A stretch of 64,000 nucleotides of DNA from Micromonospora yangpuensis (GCF_900091615.1 NZ_FMIA01000002.1:4216001-4280000); one strand, 5' to 3'. Counted from the stretch's first letter, positions 26,811 through 35,826 are shown. The notes: generated by a model not told the origin, from the sequence alone. A program made the numbers and translations.

Positions 26811-26829
26811 TATTCTGGGAGCGCTCCCG
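26811..26829 (+). promoter_or_regulatory. CebR-type operator overlapping the GH1 promoter
   Basis: TGGGAGCGCTCCCG (26816-26829) is a one-mismatch CebR box. It directly follows and overlaps a possible -10 element TATTCT (26811-26816), so bound repressor would block initiation. The GH1 ATG lies 41 bases beyond the box. Confidence 0.8.
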
Positions 26830-26869
26830 GTCGTCGGTGGCAGGCAACCTGCTGTGAGGAGAACGCAGA

Positions 26870-28360
26870 ATGTCGAGACTCACCCGGCGGCGCCTGCTCC
26901 AACGCGCCGCTTCGTCCCCCGCACCCACCGGTGCGACCGGCACCCCGCTGGGTGCCGCGGCCGCCATGACGGCCGGCGCCACCGTGGCCAGTGCGGTCGC
27001 CGCACCCGAGGGCGGGAGCGACCCGGCCGCCGAGCCGCGGACGGCGCTGCGCTTCCCGACCGGCTTCGGCTGGGGCGCGGCCACCTCCGCGTACCAGATC
27101 GAGGGGGCGGCGAAGGAGGACGGCCGGGGCGAGTCGATCTGGGACACCTTCAGCCGTACCCCGGGACGGACCAGCAACGGTGACACCGGTGAGATCGCCG
27201 CCGACCACTACCACCGCTGGGCCGAAGACCTGGACCTGATGCGCGACCTCGGGTTGGACAGCTACCGGTTCTCCATCTCCTGGCCCCGGATCCAGCCCGA
27301 CGGCACCGGCCAGCCCAACCAGCGTGGCCTGGACTTCTACCGCCGGCTCGCCGACGGACTGCGGGAGCGGGGCATCGCCCCGATGGCCACCCTGTTCCAC
27401 TGGGACCTGCCGCAGGCGCTGCAGAACAACGGCGGTTGGGAGTCCCGCGACACCGTCGAACGCTTCGCCGACTACGCCGACATCGTCTTCCGGGCCCTCG
27501 GCGAGCGGATCCCGGTCTGGCTCACCGTCAACGAACCCAAGACCGTGGTGCAGAACGGCTACCTGCGCGGCCACCACGCGCCCGGCCGACAGGACCCGGA
27601 CGCGGCCTACCTGGTCGCCCACCACCTGCAGCTGGCGCACGGTCGGGCCGTGCAGGCGTTCCGGGCCACCGGCCAGCCGGGCCGCATCGGCCCCGCGCTC
27701 AACCTGCACCCCTGCTACCCCGCCGACGACTCCCCCGCCGCCGCCGCGGCGACCCGGCTCTACGACGGATACGAGAACCGCCTCTACCTCGACTCGGTGC
27801 TCACCGGCAGCTACCCCGCCGACGTGCTGGCCGACCTTGGCCCGCAGAGCCGGCTGGCCAGGGGCATCGTCGACGGTGACCTGGCGGTGATCTCCGCAGC
27901 GGTCGACCTGCTCGCGGTGCAGTACTACACCCCGATCTACGTCACCGCCGACGGCGGCACCGAGCAGCGCTGGCCCACCTCGGTCGCGGCCTGGCAGCAG
28001 ATCTACCCCGACGGCATGTTCGACATGCTGACCCGGGTGACCCGCGACTACGGGCCGATCCCGCTCACCATCACCGAGAACGGGCTGCCCACCGCCGACA
28101 TCCTGGCCGCCGACGGCACCGTCGAGGACACCGGACGGGTGGAGTTCCTGCGCGACCACCTGACCGCCGTGCACCGGGCCCTCGCCGCCGGAGTGCCGCT
28201 GGAGAGCTACCACGTCTGGTCGCTGATGGACAACTTCGAGTGGGAGGTCGGCTACGACCAGCGCTTCGGCCTGGTCTACGTGGACTACGCCACCCAGCGC
28301 CGGATCCTCAAGCGCAGCGCCCACTGGTACCGGCAGGTCATCCGGGACAACGGCTTCTGA
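26870..28360 (+). CDS. Tat-exported GH1 beta-glucosidase
   Basis: A 496-residue family GH1 beta-glucosidase that should hydrolyse cellobiose and short cello-oligosaccharides. The acid/base is Glu222 in 'TVNEPK' and the nucleophile is Glu403 in 'ITENG'. The N-terminal signature 'FGWGAATSAYQIEGA' is also present. Unlike most actinobacterial GH1 enzymes, which are cytoplasmic, it begins with a twin-arginine-type signal (TRRRLLQRA, then an Ala-rich segment to about residue 45), so export of the folded enzyme is likely. It is divergent from the GH48 cellulase and shares CebR-like control. Together they would convert cellulose to cellobiose and then glucose outside the cell. Confidence 0.93.
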   Translation: MSRLTRRRLLQRAASSPAPTGATGTPLGAAAAMTAGATVASAVAAPEGGSDPAAEPRTALRFPTGFGWGAATSAYQIEGAAKEDGRGESIWDTFSRTPGRTSNGDTGEIAADHYHRWAEDLDLMRDLGLDSYRFSISWPRIQPDGTGQPNQRGLDFYRRLADGLRERGIAPMATLFHWDLPQALQNNGGWESRDTVERFADYADIVFRALGERIPVWLTVNEPKTVVQNGYLRGHHAPGRQDPDAAYLVAHHLQLAHGRAVQAFRATGQPGRIGPALNLHPCYPADDSPAAAAATRLYDGYENRLYLDSVLTGSYPADVLADLGPQSRLARGIVDGDLAVISAAVDLLAVQYYTPIYVTADGGTEQRWPTSVAAWQQIYPDGMFDMLTRVTRDYGPIPLTITENGLPTADILAADGTVEDTGRVEFLRDHLTAVHRALAAGVPLESYHVWSLMDNFEWEVGYDQRFGLVYVDYATQRRILKRSAHWYRQVIRDNGF

Positions 28361-28377
28361 CCGCCGGCCGGCCGTGC

Positions 28378-28405
28378 GGTGGCCCCGGTCCGCACCGGGG
28401 CCACC
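28378..28405. terminator. bidirectional terminator between GH1 and the Roadblock gene
   Basis: Perfect 11-bp stem (28378-28388 with 28395-28405), 6-base loop, placed between the convergent GH1 (stop 28360) and Roadblock (stop 28418) genes, so it probably serves both. Confidence 0.8.
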
Positions 28406-28417
28406 CAGCCCGCCCGA

Positions 28418-28843
28418 TCAGCGCGGCAGGGCCTGCTGGAGCTCGGCGCGCAGCGCCGGGGTCAACATCTCCCCGGTCTGCTTGACCAGCCGGGCCATCT
28501 CGTAGCCGACCACCCCGATGTCGGCGTCACCGGCGGCGAGGGTGGCCAGGATCGAGCCGTCCCGGATCTGCATGACCAGGAAGTAACCCCGGCCCATCTC
28601 GACCACCGTCTGCTTGACGATGTCACCGTCGAACATCTGCGCCGCACCGGCGGTGATGCTCATCAGACCGGAGGTCACCGCGGCGAGCTTGTCGGCGTGG
28701 TCACGGGGCAGGTGGTCGGAGATCGCGACCAGCAGGCCGTCGGAGGAGACCACCACGGCGTGCGCCACGCCCGGCACACGCTCGGCAAACGCGCTGACCA
28801 GCCAACTCAGGTCCCGAGCCTCCTGGCTCAACGTGGTTGTCAC
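28418..28843 (-). CDS. Roadblock/LC7 domain protein (CvnB-like)
   Basis: A 141-residue Roadblock/LC7 protein with the family core '[20 protein letters not shown]', '[14 protein letters not shown]', and '[20 protein letters not shown]'. In actinobacterial conservons this protein partners a sensor kinase (CvnA), a DUF742 protein (CvnC) and a small GTPase (CvnD). Its GTG start overlaps the kinase stop (GTGA), so the two are translationally coupled. No DUF742 or GTPase gene follows; a terminator comes next, so the set is incomplete here. Confidence 0.92.
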   Translation of the reverse strand: MTTTLSQEARDLSWLVSAFAERVPGVAHAVVVSSDGLLVAISDHLPRDHADKLAAVTSGLMSITAGAAQMFDGDIVKQTVVEMGRGYFLVMQIRDGSILATLAAGDADIGVVGYEMARLVKQTGEMLTPALRAELQQALPR

Positions 28844-31461
28844 TGTGCTCCCCCTTCACTGCGCACACCCGCCGGCGGCATGATCATTTCAGTGGTCTCC
28901 TCGTTCTCGGCCTGTCGTACGCCACTGTAGAAGCGCGACAGCATCCCGCCCACGGCCTCCGGGTCCGGCTCGTGCCGCGGCGCGGCCTCCACCGGCCGGG
29001 CCGGTTGGGTGACCGCGGAGAGCTGCGCCATCGGTACCCGCACCGGCAGACCGCGCGCGTTGGTGCCGCCGGTCACCGGCCGCTCCGGTGGCGCGGCCGC
29101 CGGCCCGGTCCCCGGAGTCGGACCCTGCCGCGACCACCAGCCGCTGTCGGGGGTCCGCCGGGCCTGCGGGGCGAGCACGTCCTCGGCGCGCACCGACCGG
29201 GCCGGCATGGCCCGCTCCGCCGCCGGACGGGCCGGTCGCGGCACCGTCGTCGGGCGGGGCCGTCGCCCCGCCACCGGCAACTCCGCCGTGCCACCGGCCA
29301 CACCGTTGCCCGCCTGCGGCAGGCCGACCGCACCGTTACCGGCCTGGGGTAGGCCGGCCACACCGTTACCGACGGCCGCCGGCACGCCGACCGCGCCGTT
29401 GCCGGCCGCCTGGCGGGGCAGCATCCGCGGCACCGTCGGCGGGTCCAGCTCCATCGCCTCGACCGGGGCGAGCAGGGCCCCCGGCAGCCGCATCCGGGCC
29501 ACCAGACCGGACGACTCCCCGAGGTGCAGTCGCACCTCGACGCCGTGCCGGGCCGCCAGGTGGCTGACCACGAACAGACCCATCCGCTCGGAGGCGGCCA
29601 CGTCGGCCGCCGGCGGGCTGGCCAGGATCGCGTTCGCCTCGGCCAACGCGGTCGGGCTCATCCCGAGACCCCGGTCCACGATGTCGATCAGCGCGCCGTC
29701 GCCGTCGTTCCACGCGGTGACCACCACCATGGTGTCCGGCCGGGAGAACGCCGTGGCGTTCTCCAGCAACTCGGCCAGCAGGTGCACCAGGTCCCCGATC
29801 ACGTGCCCGACCAGCTGCAGGTCCGCCACGGAGTCGTGCCGGATCCGCTGATACTGCTCGATCTCGGCGCTCGCGGCCAGCAGGACCGCGCCGAGCCCGA
29901 CCGGCCGGTTCCACCGCCGGGTCGACTCGGTACCGGCCAACACCAGCAGGCTCTCGTCGTTACGGCGCATCCGGGCGGCGAGGTGGTCCAGCTTGAACAG
30001 GTTCTCCAGCTGGTCCGGGTCGGCCTCCTCCCGCTCCAGGTCGTCCAGGAGCTTCAGCTGCCGTTCCACCAGCACCTGGCTCCGACGGGCCAGGTTGACG
30101 AACATCGCGTTGACGTTACGCCGCATGGTGGCCTGCTCGACGGCGACGCTGACCGCGCTGCGGTGCACCGCGACGAACGCCTCGGCCAGCTCACCGATCT
30201 CGTCCAGGGAACGCACCACCGCCGGGGCGACCTCGATCTCGGGCACCCCGCCGCTGACCGTCCGGAGCCGGTCCAGCGCGTCCGGCAGCTCGACCTGGGC
30301 GATCCGCAGGGCCTGTCCGCGCAGCTGGCGCATGGACCGGGCGATGGAGCGGCCGATCAGCACCGAGGTCAGGACCGCCGCGCCGAGCACGATGGCGATC
30401 GCGCCGGCGACCAGCAGGGTACGACGCAGCTGGCCGCTGCTGGCCCCGTCGGCCTGGACCACCGCGTCCTCGAGCACCTCGGCCAGCACCTGACCGAGCA
30501 GCTCCTGCCGCTGTTCGCTGGCCGTCCACCACTGCAGGGCGGGCAGGACGATCGGCTCCGCACCGCCGGTCGGCAGACCCTGCTCCTCCAGCACGGTGGC
30601 CGCGGCGAAGGCGGGGTTCACCGAGGCCTGGTCGTAGCGGGCGATCTGGGCGTTGTTCGCGGCGACCCGGAAGGCACCCAGGGCGGTGAGCTGCTGCGCC
30701 CGCAGGTCGGTCAGGATGACCTGGTCCTCCAGCCCGTACTCGCCGGCCCGGGCCGCCTCGAAGAGCTGGGAGCTGACCCGGGAGGACAGCTCCTTGACCC
30801 GGGCCAGCTGCACGTAGCGCAGCACGGCGTCGGTGAGCACCGACTCCCCCTCACCGGGCGAGGGCTCGGCGAGCAGGTTGAGCAGCGAGTCGATGGCGCG
30901 GTGGTAGTTGCTGAGGATGGTGTCGCTGCTCAGCACGGCCGCCGGCACCGCAGCCCGGATGAAGACCACCTGGTCGGTGGCCTCCTGCACCTGCGAGTAC
31001 GTCACCTGCCAGGACGCGTCGGCGTCGAGCAGGGGCTCCGCCGCCCGCCGCAGGTCGGCCAGGGCCCGGTCGGTGTTCTCCTGCAACGGCCGCAACGCGG
31101 CACTGGCCTGCTCACCGCTGTAGCGGCGCTCCGCGGCCCGCAGCTCGGCCAGCTCACCGGAGGTCCGGTCGCGTTCCTGCTGCAGCGCGTGCACCGCGGC
31201 GTTGATCTCGCGGCCGATGCCTACCTGCGCCGCGAAATCACTCAGCGTGGTGGTCTGTCCGATCAGATTGGCGGTCTGCACGCTGGCCAGCACCAGGAAC
31301 GCCAACGAGGGGATGATCAGCACCGCGGCGAGCTTGGTGCCCATCCGCCAGTCCTTCAACCGCAGCGCAGACCGCCGTCGGTGGGGTACGACCCGCACGT
31401 CGAACCTGCGCCGGCGATGGCTCGACACCCCGCCGGGATTCGAGTCGGGACGTGTGCCCAC
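28840..31461 (-). CDS. nitrate/nitrite-sensor-type membrane histidine kinase (CvnA-like)
   Basis: An 873-residue membrane protein. A first membrane helix ([20 protein letters not shown]) is followed by a large extracellular NIT-type helical sensor region, then a second helix ('[21 protein letters not shown]') and a HAMP region. Next come the conserved '[20 protein letters not shown]' and '[20 protein letters not shown]' segments and a HATPase_c domain with 'LLENATAFS' and 'DRGLGM'. The C-terminal tail is long, Pro/Gly-rich and contains repeated '[10 protein letters not shown]' units. GTG 31461 is chosen because AGGAGG lies six bases upstream. This architecture is typical of conservon kinases, whose catalytic activity is uncertain. 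Confidence 0.9.
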   Translation of the reverse strand: MGTRPDSNPGGVSSHRRRRFDVRVVPHRRRSALRLKDWRMGTKLAAVLIIPSLAFLVLASVQTANLIGQTTTLSDFAAQVGIGREINAAVHALQQERDRTSGELAELRAAERRYSGEQASAALRPLQENTDRALADLRRAAEPLLDADASWQVTYSQVQEATDQVVFIRAAVPAAVLSSDTILSNYHRAIDSLLNLLAEPSPGEGESVLTDAVLRYVQLARVKELSSRVSSQLFEAARAGEYGLEDQVILTDLRAQQLTALGAFRVAANNAQIARYDQASVNPAFAAATVLEEQGLPTGGAEPIVLPALQWWTASEQRQELLGQVLAEVLEDAVVQADGASSGQLRRTLLVAGAIAIVLGAAVLTSVLIGRSIARSMRQLRGQALRIAQVELPDALDRLRTVSGGVPEIEVAPAVVRSLDEIGELAEAFVAVHRSAVSVAVEQATMRRNVNAMFVNLARRSQVLVERQLKLLDDLEREEADPDQLENLFKLDHLAARMRRNDESLLVLAGTESTRRWNRPVGLGAVLLAASAEIEQYQRIRHDSVADLQLVGHVIGDLVHLLAELLENATAFSRPDTMVVVTAWNDGDGALIDIVDRGLGMSPTALAEANAILASPPAADVAASERMGLFVVSHLAARHGVEVRLHLGESSGLVARMRLPGALLAPVEAMELDPPTVPRMLPRQAAGNGAVGVPAAVGNGVAGLPQAGNGAVGLPQAGNGVAGGTAELPVAGRRPRPTTVPRPARPAAERAMPARSVRAEDVLAPQARRTPDSGWWSRQGPTPGTGPAAAPPERPVTGGTNARGLPVRVPMAQLSAVTQPARPVEAAPRHEPDPEAVGGMLSRFYSGVRQAENEETTEMIMPPAGVRSEGGAQ

Positions 31462-31558
31462 TCTGCCTCCTTGATCCCCGCGCACGCCGATCCCCGGCGG
31501 GCGGGGTCCATCCAACCAGGCCTGTGAGCTGTGTCAACGCCCTGGGTTAAGGAAGACT

Positions 31559-32971
31559 TCAGGAAGCAGCCCCCGAGGGTGCGGAAGCTGGCACGGTCGG
31601 TGGATCCGACTCGTCCGTCCGGCCGATGTCGACCGGTTGCGCAGCGTCACCAAAGCGTCCCGACGCCGCCAACGCGGCACCACTGGCGCCGATCTCCGGA
31701 TCGGGTTGGTGGCGTACCGTCCGGGGCGCGAGCGTCGCGGCGAAAGCCCGCCGCCACCAGGGCGAAGCCGCCACCGCACCGCCACCCAGCACCACCTCGA
31801 CCCGGCTGTCCACCGTGGACTCCAGCACCGCCAGGTCCTCGGCGACCAGGTCACAGAGGCCCCGCATCAGCCCGGCCAGCAGCTCGACGCCGGTGGTGCC
31901 GAAGCTGATCCCGCTCAACTGCCCGGAACCGGCCGGTGCCAGACCCGGCGGCCGGTCGCCGCCGAGGCGCGGGTCCGCCGCCGGTCCACCGTCGAACGGC
32001 ACCCGGTCCAACGCGGCCGCCAACTCCGCGCCGCGAGGCAGCCGCAGCTCCCGATCGGCCCAGGCGAAGAGGTTGCCGCCACAGGAGTACGCCGCGCCGG
32101 TCACCACGTGCCCGTGGTCCACCCGGTACCGCCACAGCTGCTCGGGCAGCGGAGGCAGCGGCGCACCGGCCGGCACCGGCTGGATCAACCGGACCGCGGC
32201 CGAGGTGCCGACGGTCACCGCCGCCCGGCTCTCGTCGACGCAACCGGACCCGACGTTGGACGCCGCGCCGTCGCCCACCGGCGCGTGCCACGAGACGTCG
32301 GCCAGGTCCGGCCAGCGGCGGGCGTGCTCCGGACGCAGCCGGCCCCGCCAGTCCATGTCGGCCAGGTGAGGCAGCTCACCCGGGCGGACCCCGGCCAGCT
32401 CGCACGCCTCGGCGTCCCAGTCCAGGGTGCGCAGATCGAGCAGCCCGGTGCCGGAGGCCTGCGAGATCGACATCGGCATCTCGTCGAGCAGCGCACCGAG
32501 GACGTACTCGACGAGCCCGGCGAAGCGGGTCACCGGGGTGTCGGTCCGCGCCCGCAGCCAGGGCAGCCGCATCGACCAGTAACAGCGGTGCCACCAGGTG
32601 CCGGTGCGCTGGTGGAAGGCGTCGGCATCGGCCGGGCCCGGCGCACCCGGCGCCGGCACGGCCCGGGTGTCCAGCCAGGTCAGCACCGGCCCGAGCGGCT
32701 CACCCCGGGCGTCCAGCGGCACCACCGAATGCCACTGGGCGCAGGTGGCCACCATGGTCACCCCGCGCAGGTGCCCGCCGGCTGCCAACTCGTCGAGGCA
32801 CTCGACCAGGCCGGTCAGGTACTGCCGACCGTCCAGGGTGCCGGTGCCGTCGTCGTGGGTGCTCAGCCGCATCCTGCGGCGGGCCAGGGCACCGGAGACG
32901 AGGTCGCCGTCGGCGTCCAGCACCAGGCCCCGCACCGACGAGGTGCCCAGATCGAGAGCGAGAATCTTCAT
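31559..32971 (-). CDS. FGGY-family carbohydrate kinase
   Basis: A 470-residue FGGY kinase with the N-terminal phosphate motif 'ALDLGTSSVRGLVLDADG', the central 'WLDTRA', and the C-terminal adenosine-site region 'VEVVLGGGAVAASPWWRRAFA'. The closest familiar type is the gluconokinase/xylulokinase group, but the sugar cannot be assigned from sequence alone. No transporter or isomerase gene is adjacent. ATG 32971 is on the minus strand about 100 bases from the divergent trp leader, so the promoters share a short intergenic region. Confidence 0.85.
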   Translation of the reverse strand: MKILALDLGTSSVRGLVLDADGDLVSGALARRRMRLSTHDDGTGTLDGRQYLTGLVECLDELAAGGHLRGVTMVATCAQWHSVVPLDARGEPLGPVLTWLDTRAVPAPGAPGPADADAFHQRTGTWWHRCYWSMRLPWLRARTDTPVTRFAGLVEYVLGALLDEMPMSISQASGTGLLDLRTLDWDAEACELAGVRPGELPHLADMDWRGRLRPEHARRWPDLADVSWHAPVGDGAASNVGSGCVDESRAAVTVGTSAAVRLIQPVPAGAPLPPLPEQLWRYRVDHGHVVTGAAYSCGGNLFAWADRELRLPRGAELAAALDRVPFDGGPAADPRLGGDRPPGLAPAGSGQLSGISFGTTGVELLAGLMRGLCDLVAEDLAVLESTVDSRVEVVLGGGAVAASPWWRRAFAATLAPRTVRHQPDPEIGASGAALAASGRFGDAAQPVDIGRTDESDPPTVPASAPSGAAS

Positions 32972-33036
32972 CGCGGCTCACGGTACCCAACGGGGCCGGT
33001 GTCGTACCCCGATCGGCCACCGGTACCGACGACCGC

Positions 33037-33066
33037 TTCCGGTGCCTGGGTGCGGCGGCGTAGGGT
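33037..33066 (+). promoter_or_regulatory. putative trp leader promoter
   Basis: TTCCGG (33037-33042) and TAGGGT (33061-33066) are separated by 18 bases. Initiation 6-7 bases after the -10 box would fall at or next to the leader ATG (33073), giving a leaderless or nearly leaderless leader peptide. This is prediction by position only. Confidence 0.45.
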
Positions 33067-33072
33067 GTCGGC

Positions 33073-33132
33073 ATGCTCGCGCCGTTGTCCTTCTGGTGGC
33101 CCGCCGACCCGGCGGCCAGCACCCGCGCGTAG
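33073..33132 (+). CDS. trpL: trp operon leader peptide with tandem Trp codons
   Basis: A 19-codon frame encoding MLAPLSFWWPADPAASTRA, with two adjacent Trp codons (33094-33099) and a TAG stop, 90 bases upstream of trpEG. Tandem Trp codons in a short frame directly ahead of anthranilate synthase, overlapping mutually exclusive stem-loops, are the hallmark of ribosome-mediated trp attenuation. Comparable WW- or WWW-containing leaders precede fused trpE genes in Streptomyces. It has no ribosome site and is probably translated from the extreme 5' end of the transcript. Confidence 0.88.
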   Translation: MLAPLSFWWPADPAASTRA

Positions 33133-33164
33133 CTTCCCGACGCGGCCGCCGACGAGGCGGCCGC
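33097..33164 (+). promoter_or_regulatory. trp attenuator with alternative hairpins
   Basis: Three mutually exclusive pairings can be drawn. Segment 1 with 2: 33097-33105 with 33111-33118, 8 bp with one bulge, starting in the second Trp codon. Segment 2 with 3: 33111-33117 with 33144-33150, 7 bp perfect (GGCGGCC/GGCCGCC), the antiterminator. Segment 3 with 4: 33142-33150 with 33156-33164, 9 bp perfect, the terminator. Ribosome stalling at the Trp codons would free segment 2 to pair with 3 and allow read-through into trpEG. The terminator lacks a U-run, as expected at this GC content. Confidence 0.82.
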
Positions 33165-33222
33165 CGGTCCTCCCCGGCTCCCGGGCCGCCCCGGAAGCGG
33201 CAGCCGAGCCCGAGGAGAACCG

Positions 33223-35145
33223 ATGTCCTGCCTGTCCGACCTGCTCGACGCCGTCGCCGACGGCCGCGACCCCGGACCCTTCGCGCTGCTGCACCGGGCC
33301 GGCACCGAGCACCTGGAACTGTTCACCGGCACGCTGCGCACGGTCGACCGGCTCGCCGACATCCCGCTGCCCGACGACGCCGCCGGCCCCCGCACGTTGG
33401 CCCTGGTGCCGTACCGGCAGATCACCGAACGCGGGTTCGCCTGCGTCGACGACGAGCTGCCGCTGGAGTGCCTGGTCATCGAGGAGGAGCAGCGGATCCC
33501 GGCGGCGCTGGCCCGCGGCGTGCTGCCGGCGGGTCCGGTGGTCACCGGCGGCGCCGCGTTCGACAGCACCGACGAGGAGTACGCCGCCGCGGTGGACCGG
33601 GTACTGGCCGACGAGATCGGCCGGGGCGAGGGGGCGAACTTCGTCATCCACCGGACCCTGCGGGCCCGGGTGGAGGGGTCGGTGCTGGTGGCGGCGCTGG
33701 CCGCGCTGCGCCGGCTGCTGCTGGCCGAACGCGGCGCGTACTGGACCTTCGTGGTGCACACCGGCACCCGCACGCTGGTCGGGGCGAGCCCGGAGCGGCA
33801 CGTGAGCGTCGACGACGGCCTGGTGATGATGAACCCGATCAGCGGCACGTTCCGGCACACCGGGGCCGACGCCGACCGGGACGCGCTGCTGCGGTTCCTG
33901 CACGACCCCAAGGAGGTCGAGGAGCTGTACATGGTCCTCGACGAGGAGCTGAAGATGATGGCCCGGGTCGCCGAACGCGGCGGGCAGGTCGTCGGCCCGT
34001 ACCTCAAGGAGATGGCCCACCTGGCGCACACCGAGTACCTGCTGGCCGGGCGGGGTTCCCTGGACGTGCGCGAGGTGCTGCGCGAGACGATGTTCGCCCC
34101 CACCGTCACCGGCAGCCCGATGGAGAACGCCTGCCGGGTGATCGCCCGCCACGAACGCACCGGCCGCCGCTACTACGCCGGCGTGCTGGCCCTGCTCGGT
34201 CGCGACGACGCCGGCCGGCAGACCCTCGACGCGCCGATCCTGATCCGTACCGCCGAACTCTCCGCCGACGGTGACCTGCGGGTGAAGGTCGGCGCGACCC
34301 TGGTGCGGCACTCCACCGCCGACGGCGAGGTGGCCGAGACCCACGCCAAGGCCGCCGGGGTGCTGGCCGCGTTGGGCCTCGGGCCGCAGGCCCCCGACCA
34401 CGGCCCCCGACCGCCGGTCCGGCTCGCCGACGACCCCGAGGTACGCGCCGCGCTCGCCGCCCGCAACGCGCCACTGGCCCGGTTCTGGCTGGACCAGCGT
34501 CCCCCGGGCAGCACGGTGCTGCCCGGCCTGGTCGGCCGGCGGGCGCTGATCGTGGACGCCGAGGACACCTTCACCGGCATGCTCGCCCACCAGCTCGCCG
34601 CCCTCGGACTCGCCGTCGAGACCCGACCGTGGCACCGGCCCGGCCCCCTCGACGAGCACGACCTGGTGATCGTGGGTCCCGGACCGGGCGACCCCGCCGG
34701 CGACGAGCCGAAGATGGTGGCGCTGCGCCGGTTGCTGACCGGGCTGCTGGCCACCGGCCGGCCCACCCTGGCGGTCTGCCTGGGCCACCAGGTGCTGGCC
34801 GGGCTGCTCGGCCTGCCGCTGCACCGGCGACGGACGCCGTACCAGGGGTTGCAGCGGCGGGTACGGCTCTTCGGCGTGCCACGCCGGGTGGGTTTCTACT
34901 CGACGTTCACCGCCCTGGCCGACGTCGACCGGCTGCCCACCGGGTACGGCCCGGTGGAGCTGGCCCGCGACGACGCCGACGGCGCGGTGCACGCGCTGCG
35001 CGGGCCGGGCTTCGCGGGGGTGCAGTTCCACCCGGAGTCGGTGCTCAGCCCGGACGGCTTGGCGGTCCTGGCCGATCTGCTCGGGCACCTACTGGACCGG
35101 CCGGACCGGACGTTGGCCGGGCATGGTTTCCCGGAGCGGGGGTAG
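33223..35145 (+). CDS. trpEG: fused anthranilate synthase (TrpE-TrpG)
   Basis: A 640-residue fusion of the chorismate-binding TrpE domain (about 1-400; 'NPISGTFRHTG', 'EELKMMARV', 'TGSPMENACRVI') and a class I glutamine amidotransferase (about 430-630). The amidotransferase nucleophile is Cys519 in 'AVCLGHQ', with His603 and Glu605 in 'QFHPES'. It converts chorismate and glutamine to anthranilate. The same architecture occurs in PhzE of phenazine pathways, but no other phz genes are nearby, and the Trp leader and attenuator upstream argue for tryptophan supply. It converges with wrbA across a terminator. No other trp genes are adjacent. Confidence 0.9.
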   Translation: MSCLSDLLDAVADGRDPGPFALLHRAGTEHLELFTGTLRTVDRLADIPLPDDAAGPRTLALVPYRQITERGFACVDDELPLECLVIEEEQRIPAALARGVLPAGPVVTGGAAFDSTDEEYAAAVDRVLADEIGRGEGANFVIHRTLRARVEGSVLVAALAALRRLLLAERGAYWTFVVHTGTRTLVGASPERHVSVDDGLVMMNPISGTFRHTGADADRDALLRFLHDPKEVEELYMVLDEELKMMARVAERGGQVVGPYLKEMAHLAHTEYLLAGRGSLDVREVLRETMFAPTVTGSPMENACRVIARHERTGRRYYAGVLALLGRDDAGRQTLDAPILIRTAELSADGDLRVKVGATLVRHSTADGEVAETHAKAAGVLAALGLGPQAPDHGPRPPVRLADDPEVRAALAARNAPLARFWLDQRPPGSTVLPGLVGRRALIVDAEDTFTGMLAHQLAALGLAVETRPWHRPGPLDEHDLVIVGPGPGDPAGDEPKMVALRRLLTGLLATGRPTLAVCLGHQVLAGLLGLPLHRRRTPYQGLQRRVRLFGVPRRVGFYSTFTALADVDRLPTGYGPVELARDDADGAVHALRGPGFAGVQFHPESVLSPDGLAVLADLLGHLLDRPDRTLAGHGFPERG

Positions 35146-35163
35146 GAACCGTGACGCCCGGGG

Positions 35164-35191
35164 CCGGGCGGATTCGAGAGCCTCCGCCCGG
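35164..35191. terminator. bidirectional terminator between trpEG and wrbA
   Basis: Perfect 9-bp stem (35164-35172 with 35183-35191) with a 10-base loop lies 19 bases after the trpEG stop and 15 bases from the convergent wrbA stop, so it can serve both genes. Confidence 0.75.
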
Positions 35192-35205
35192 TCCCGGGTC
35201 CACGC

Positions 35206-35826
35206 TCAGCCGGCGGCCAGGCCGGCGCGCAGCGCGGTGCCGATCCGCACCGCCCGCTTCGCGGTCAACGCGGTGGCCGCGAGCGCCACGTGGTCCGGCG
35301 GCACCTCCCCGTTGTTGCTGGTGTGCGAGGCGCCGTACGGGTTGCCGGCGACGAACTGGCTGGGGTCGGTGTAGCCGGGGGTGACCACCACACCGCCCCA
35401 GTGGTAGAAGACGTTGAAGAGCGCCAGCAGGGTGGACTCCTGCCCGCCGTGCGAGGTCGCCGTGGAGGTGAACCCGGAGTAGACCTTGTCAGCCAGCGCG
35501 CCCCGGGCCCAGAGCGGGCCGGTGGTGTCGATGAACTGCTTGAGCTGCGCGGCGATCATCCCGTACCGGGTCGGCGACCCCATGATCACCACGTCGGCCC
35601 AGTCCAGGTCGTCGGGCTCGGCCTCCATCACGTCCTGGGTCTCCAGGCGGTGCGCCTGCCAGCCGGAGTTGGCCCGGATCGCCTCGTCGGGGGCGAGCTC
35701 GCGGACCTTGCGCAGGCGAACCTCGGCCCCGGCCTCACCGGCGGCCTCGCAGGCAGCCTGGGCCATCTGGTACGTGATCCCGGTGGCGCTGTAGTAGATC
35801 ACCGCGACTTTGGTCTGGCCGTCCAT
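35206..35826 (-). CDS. wrbA: WrbA-type NAD(P)H:quinone oxidoreductase (flavodoxin fold)
   Basis: A 206-residue flavodoxin-like protein with the FMN phosphate loop 'YYSATGITYQMA', and 'GSPTRYGMIAAQLKQFID' and 'FTSTATSHGGQESTLL' as in WrbA. It reduces quinones by two electrons with NAD(P)H, limiting redox cycling. The length is typical. It is transcribed alone, convergent with trpEG; the E. coli name (Trp repressor-binding) is historical, so adjacency to a trp gene is probably coincidental. Confidence 0.92.
   Translation of the reverse strand: MDGQTKVAVIYYSATGITYQMAQAACEAAGEAGAEVRLRKVRELAPDEAIRANSGWQAHRLETQDVMEAEPDDLDWADVVIMGSPTRYGMIAAQLKQFIDTTGPLWARGALADKVYSGFTSTATSHGGQESTLLALFNVFYHWGGVVVTPGYTDPSQFVAGNPYGASHTSNNGEVPPDHVALAATALTAKRAVRIGTALRAGLAAG

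Noticed and set aside
29524..31527. A 667-codon frame opposite the histidine kinase
   Set aside because: Shadow of the conserved kinase; no ribosome site and no domains.
32968..35088. A 706-codon minus-strand frame across trpEG
   Set aside because: Antisense shadow of TrpEG, with Gln/His/Arg-rich low-complexity composition and no family match.
33223..35145. PhzE of a phenazine cluster
   Set aside because: Architecture is compatible, but no phzB, D, F or G genes are nearby, and the Trp leader and attenuator argue for tryptophan biosynthesis.
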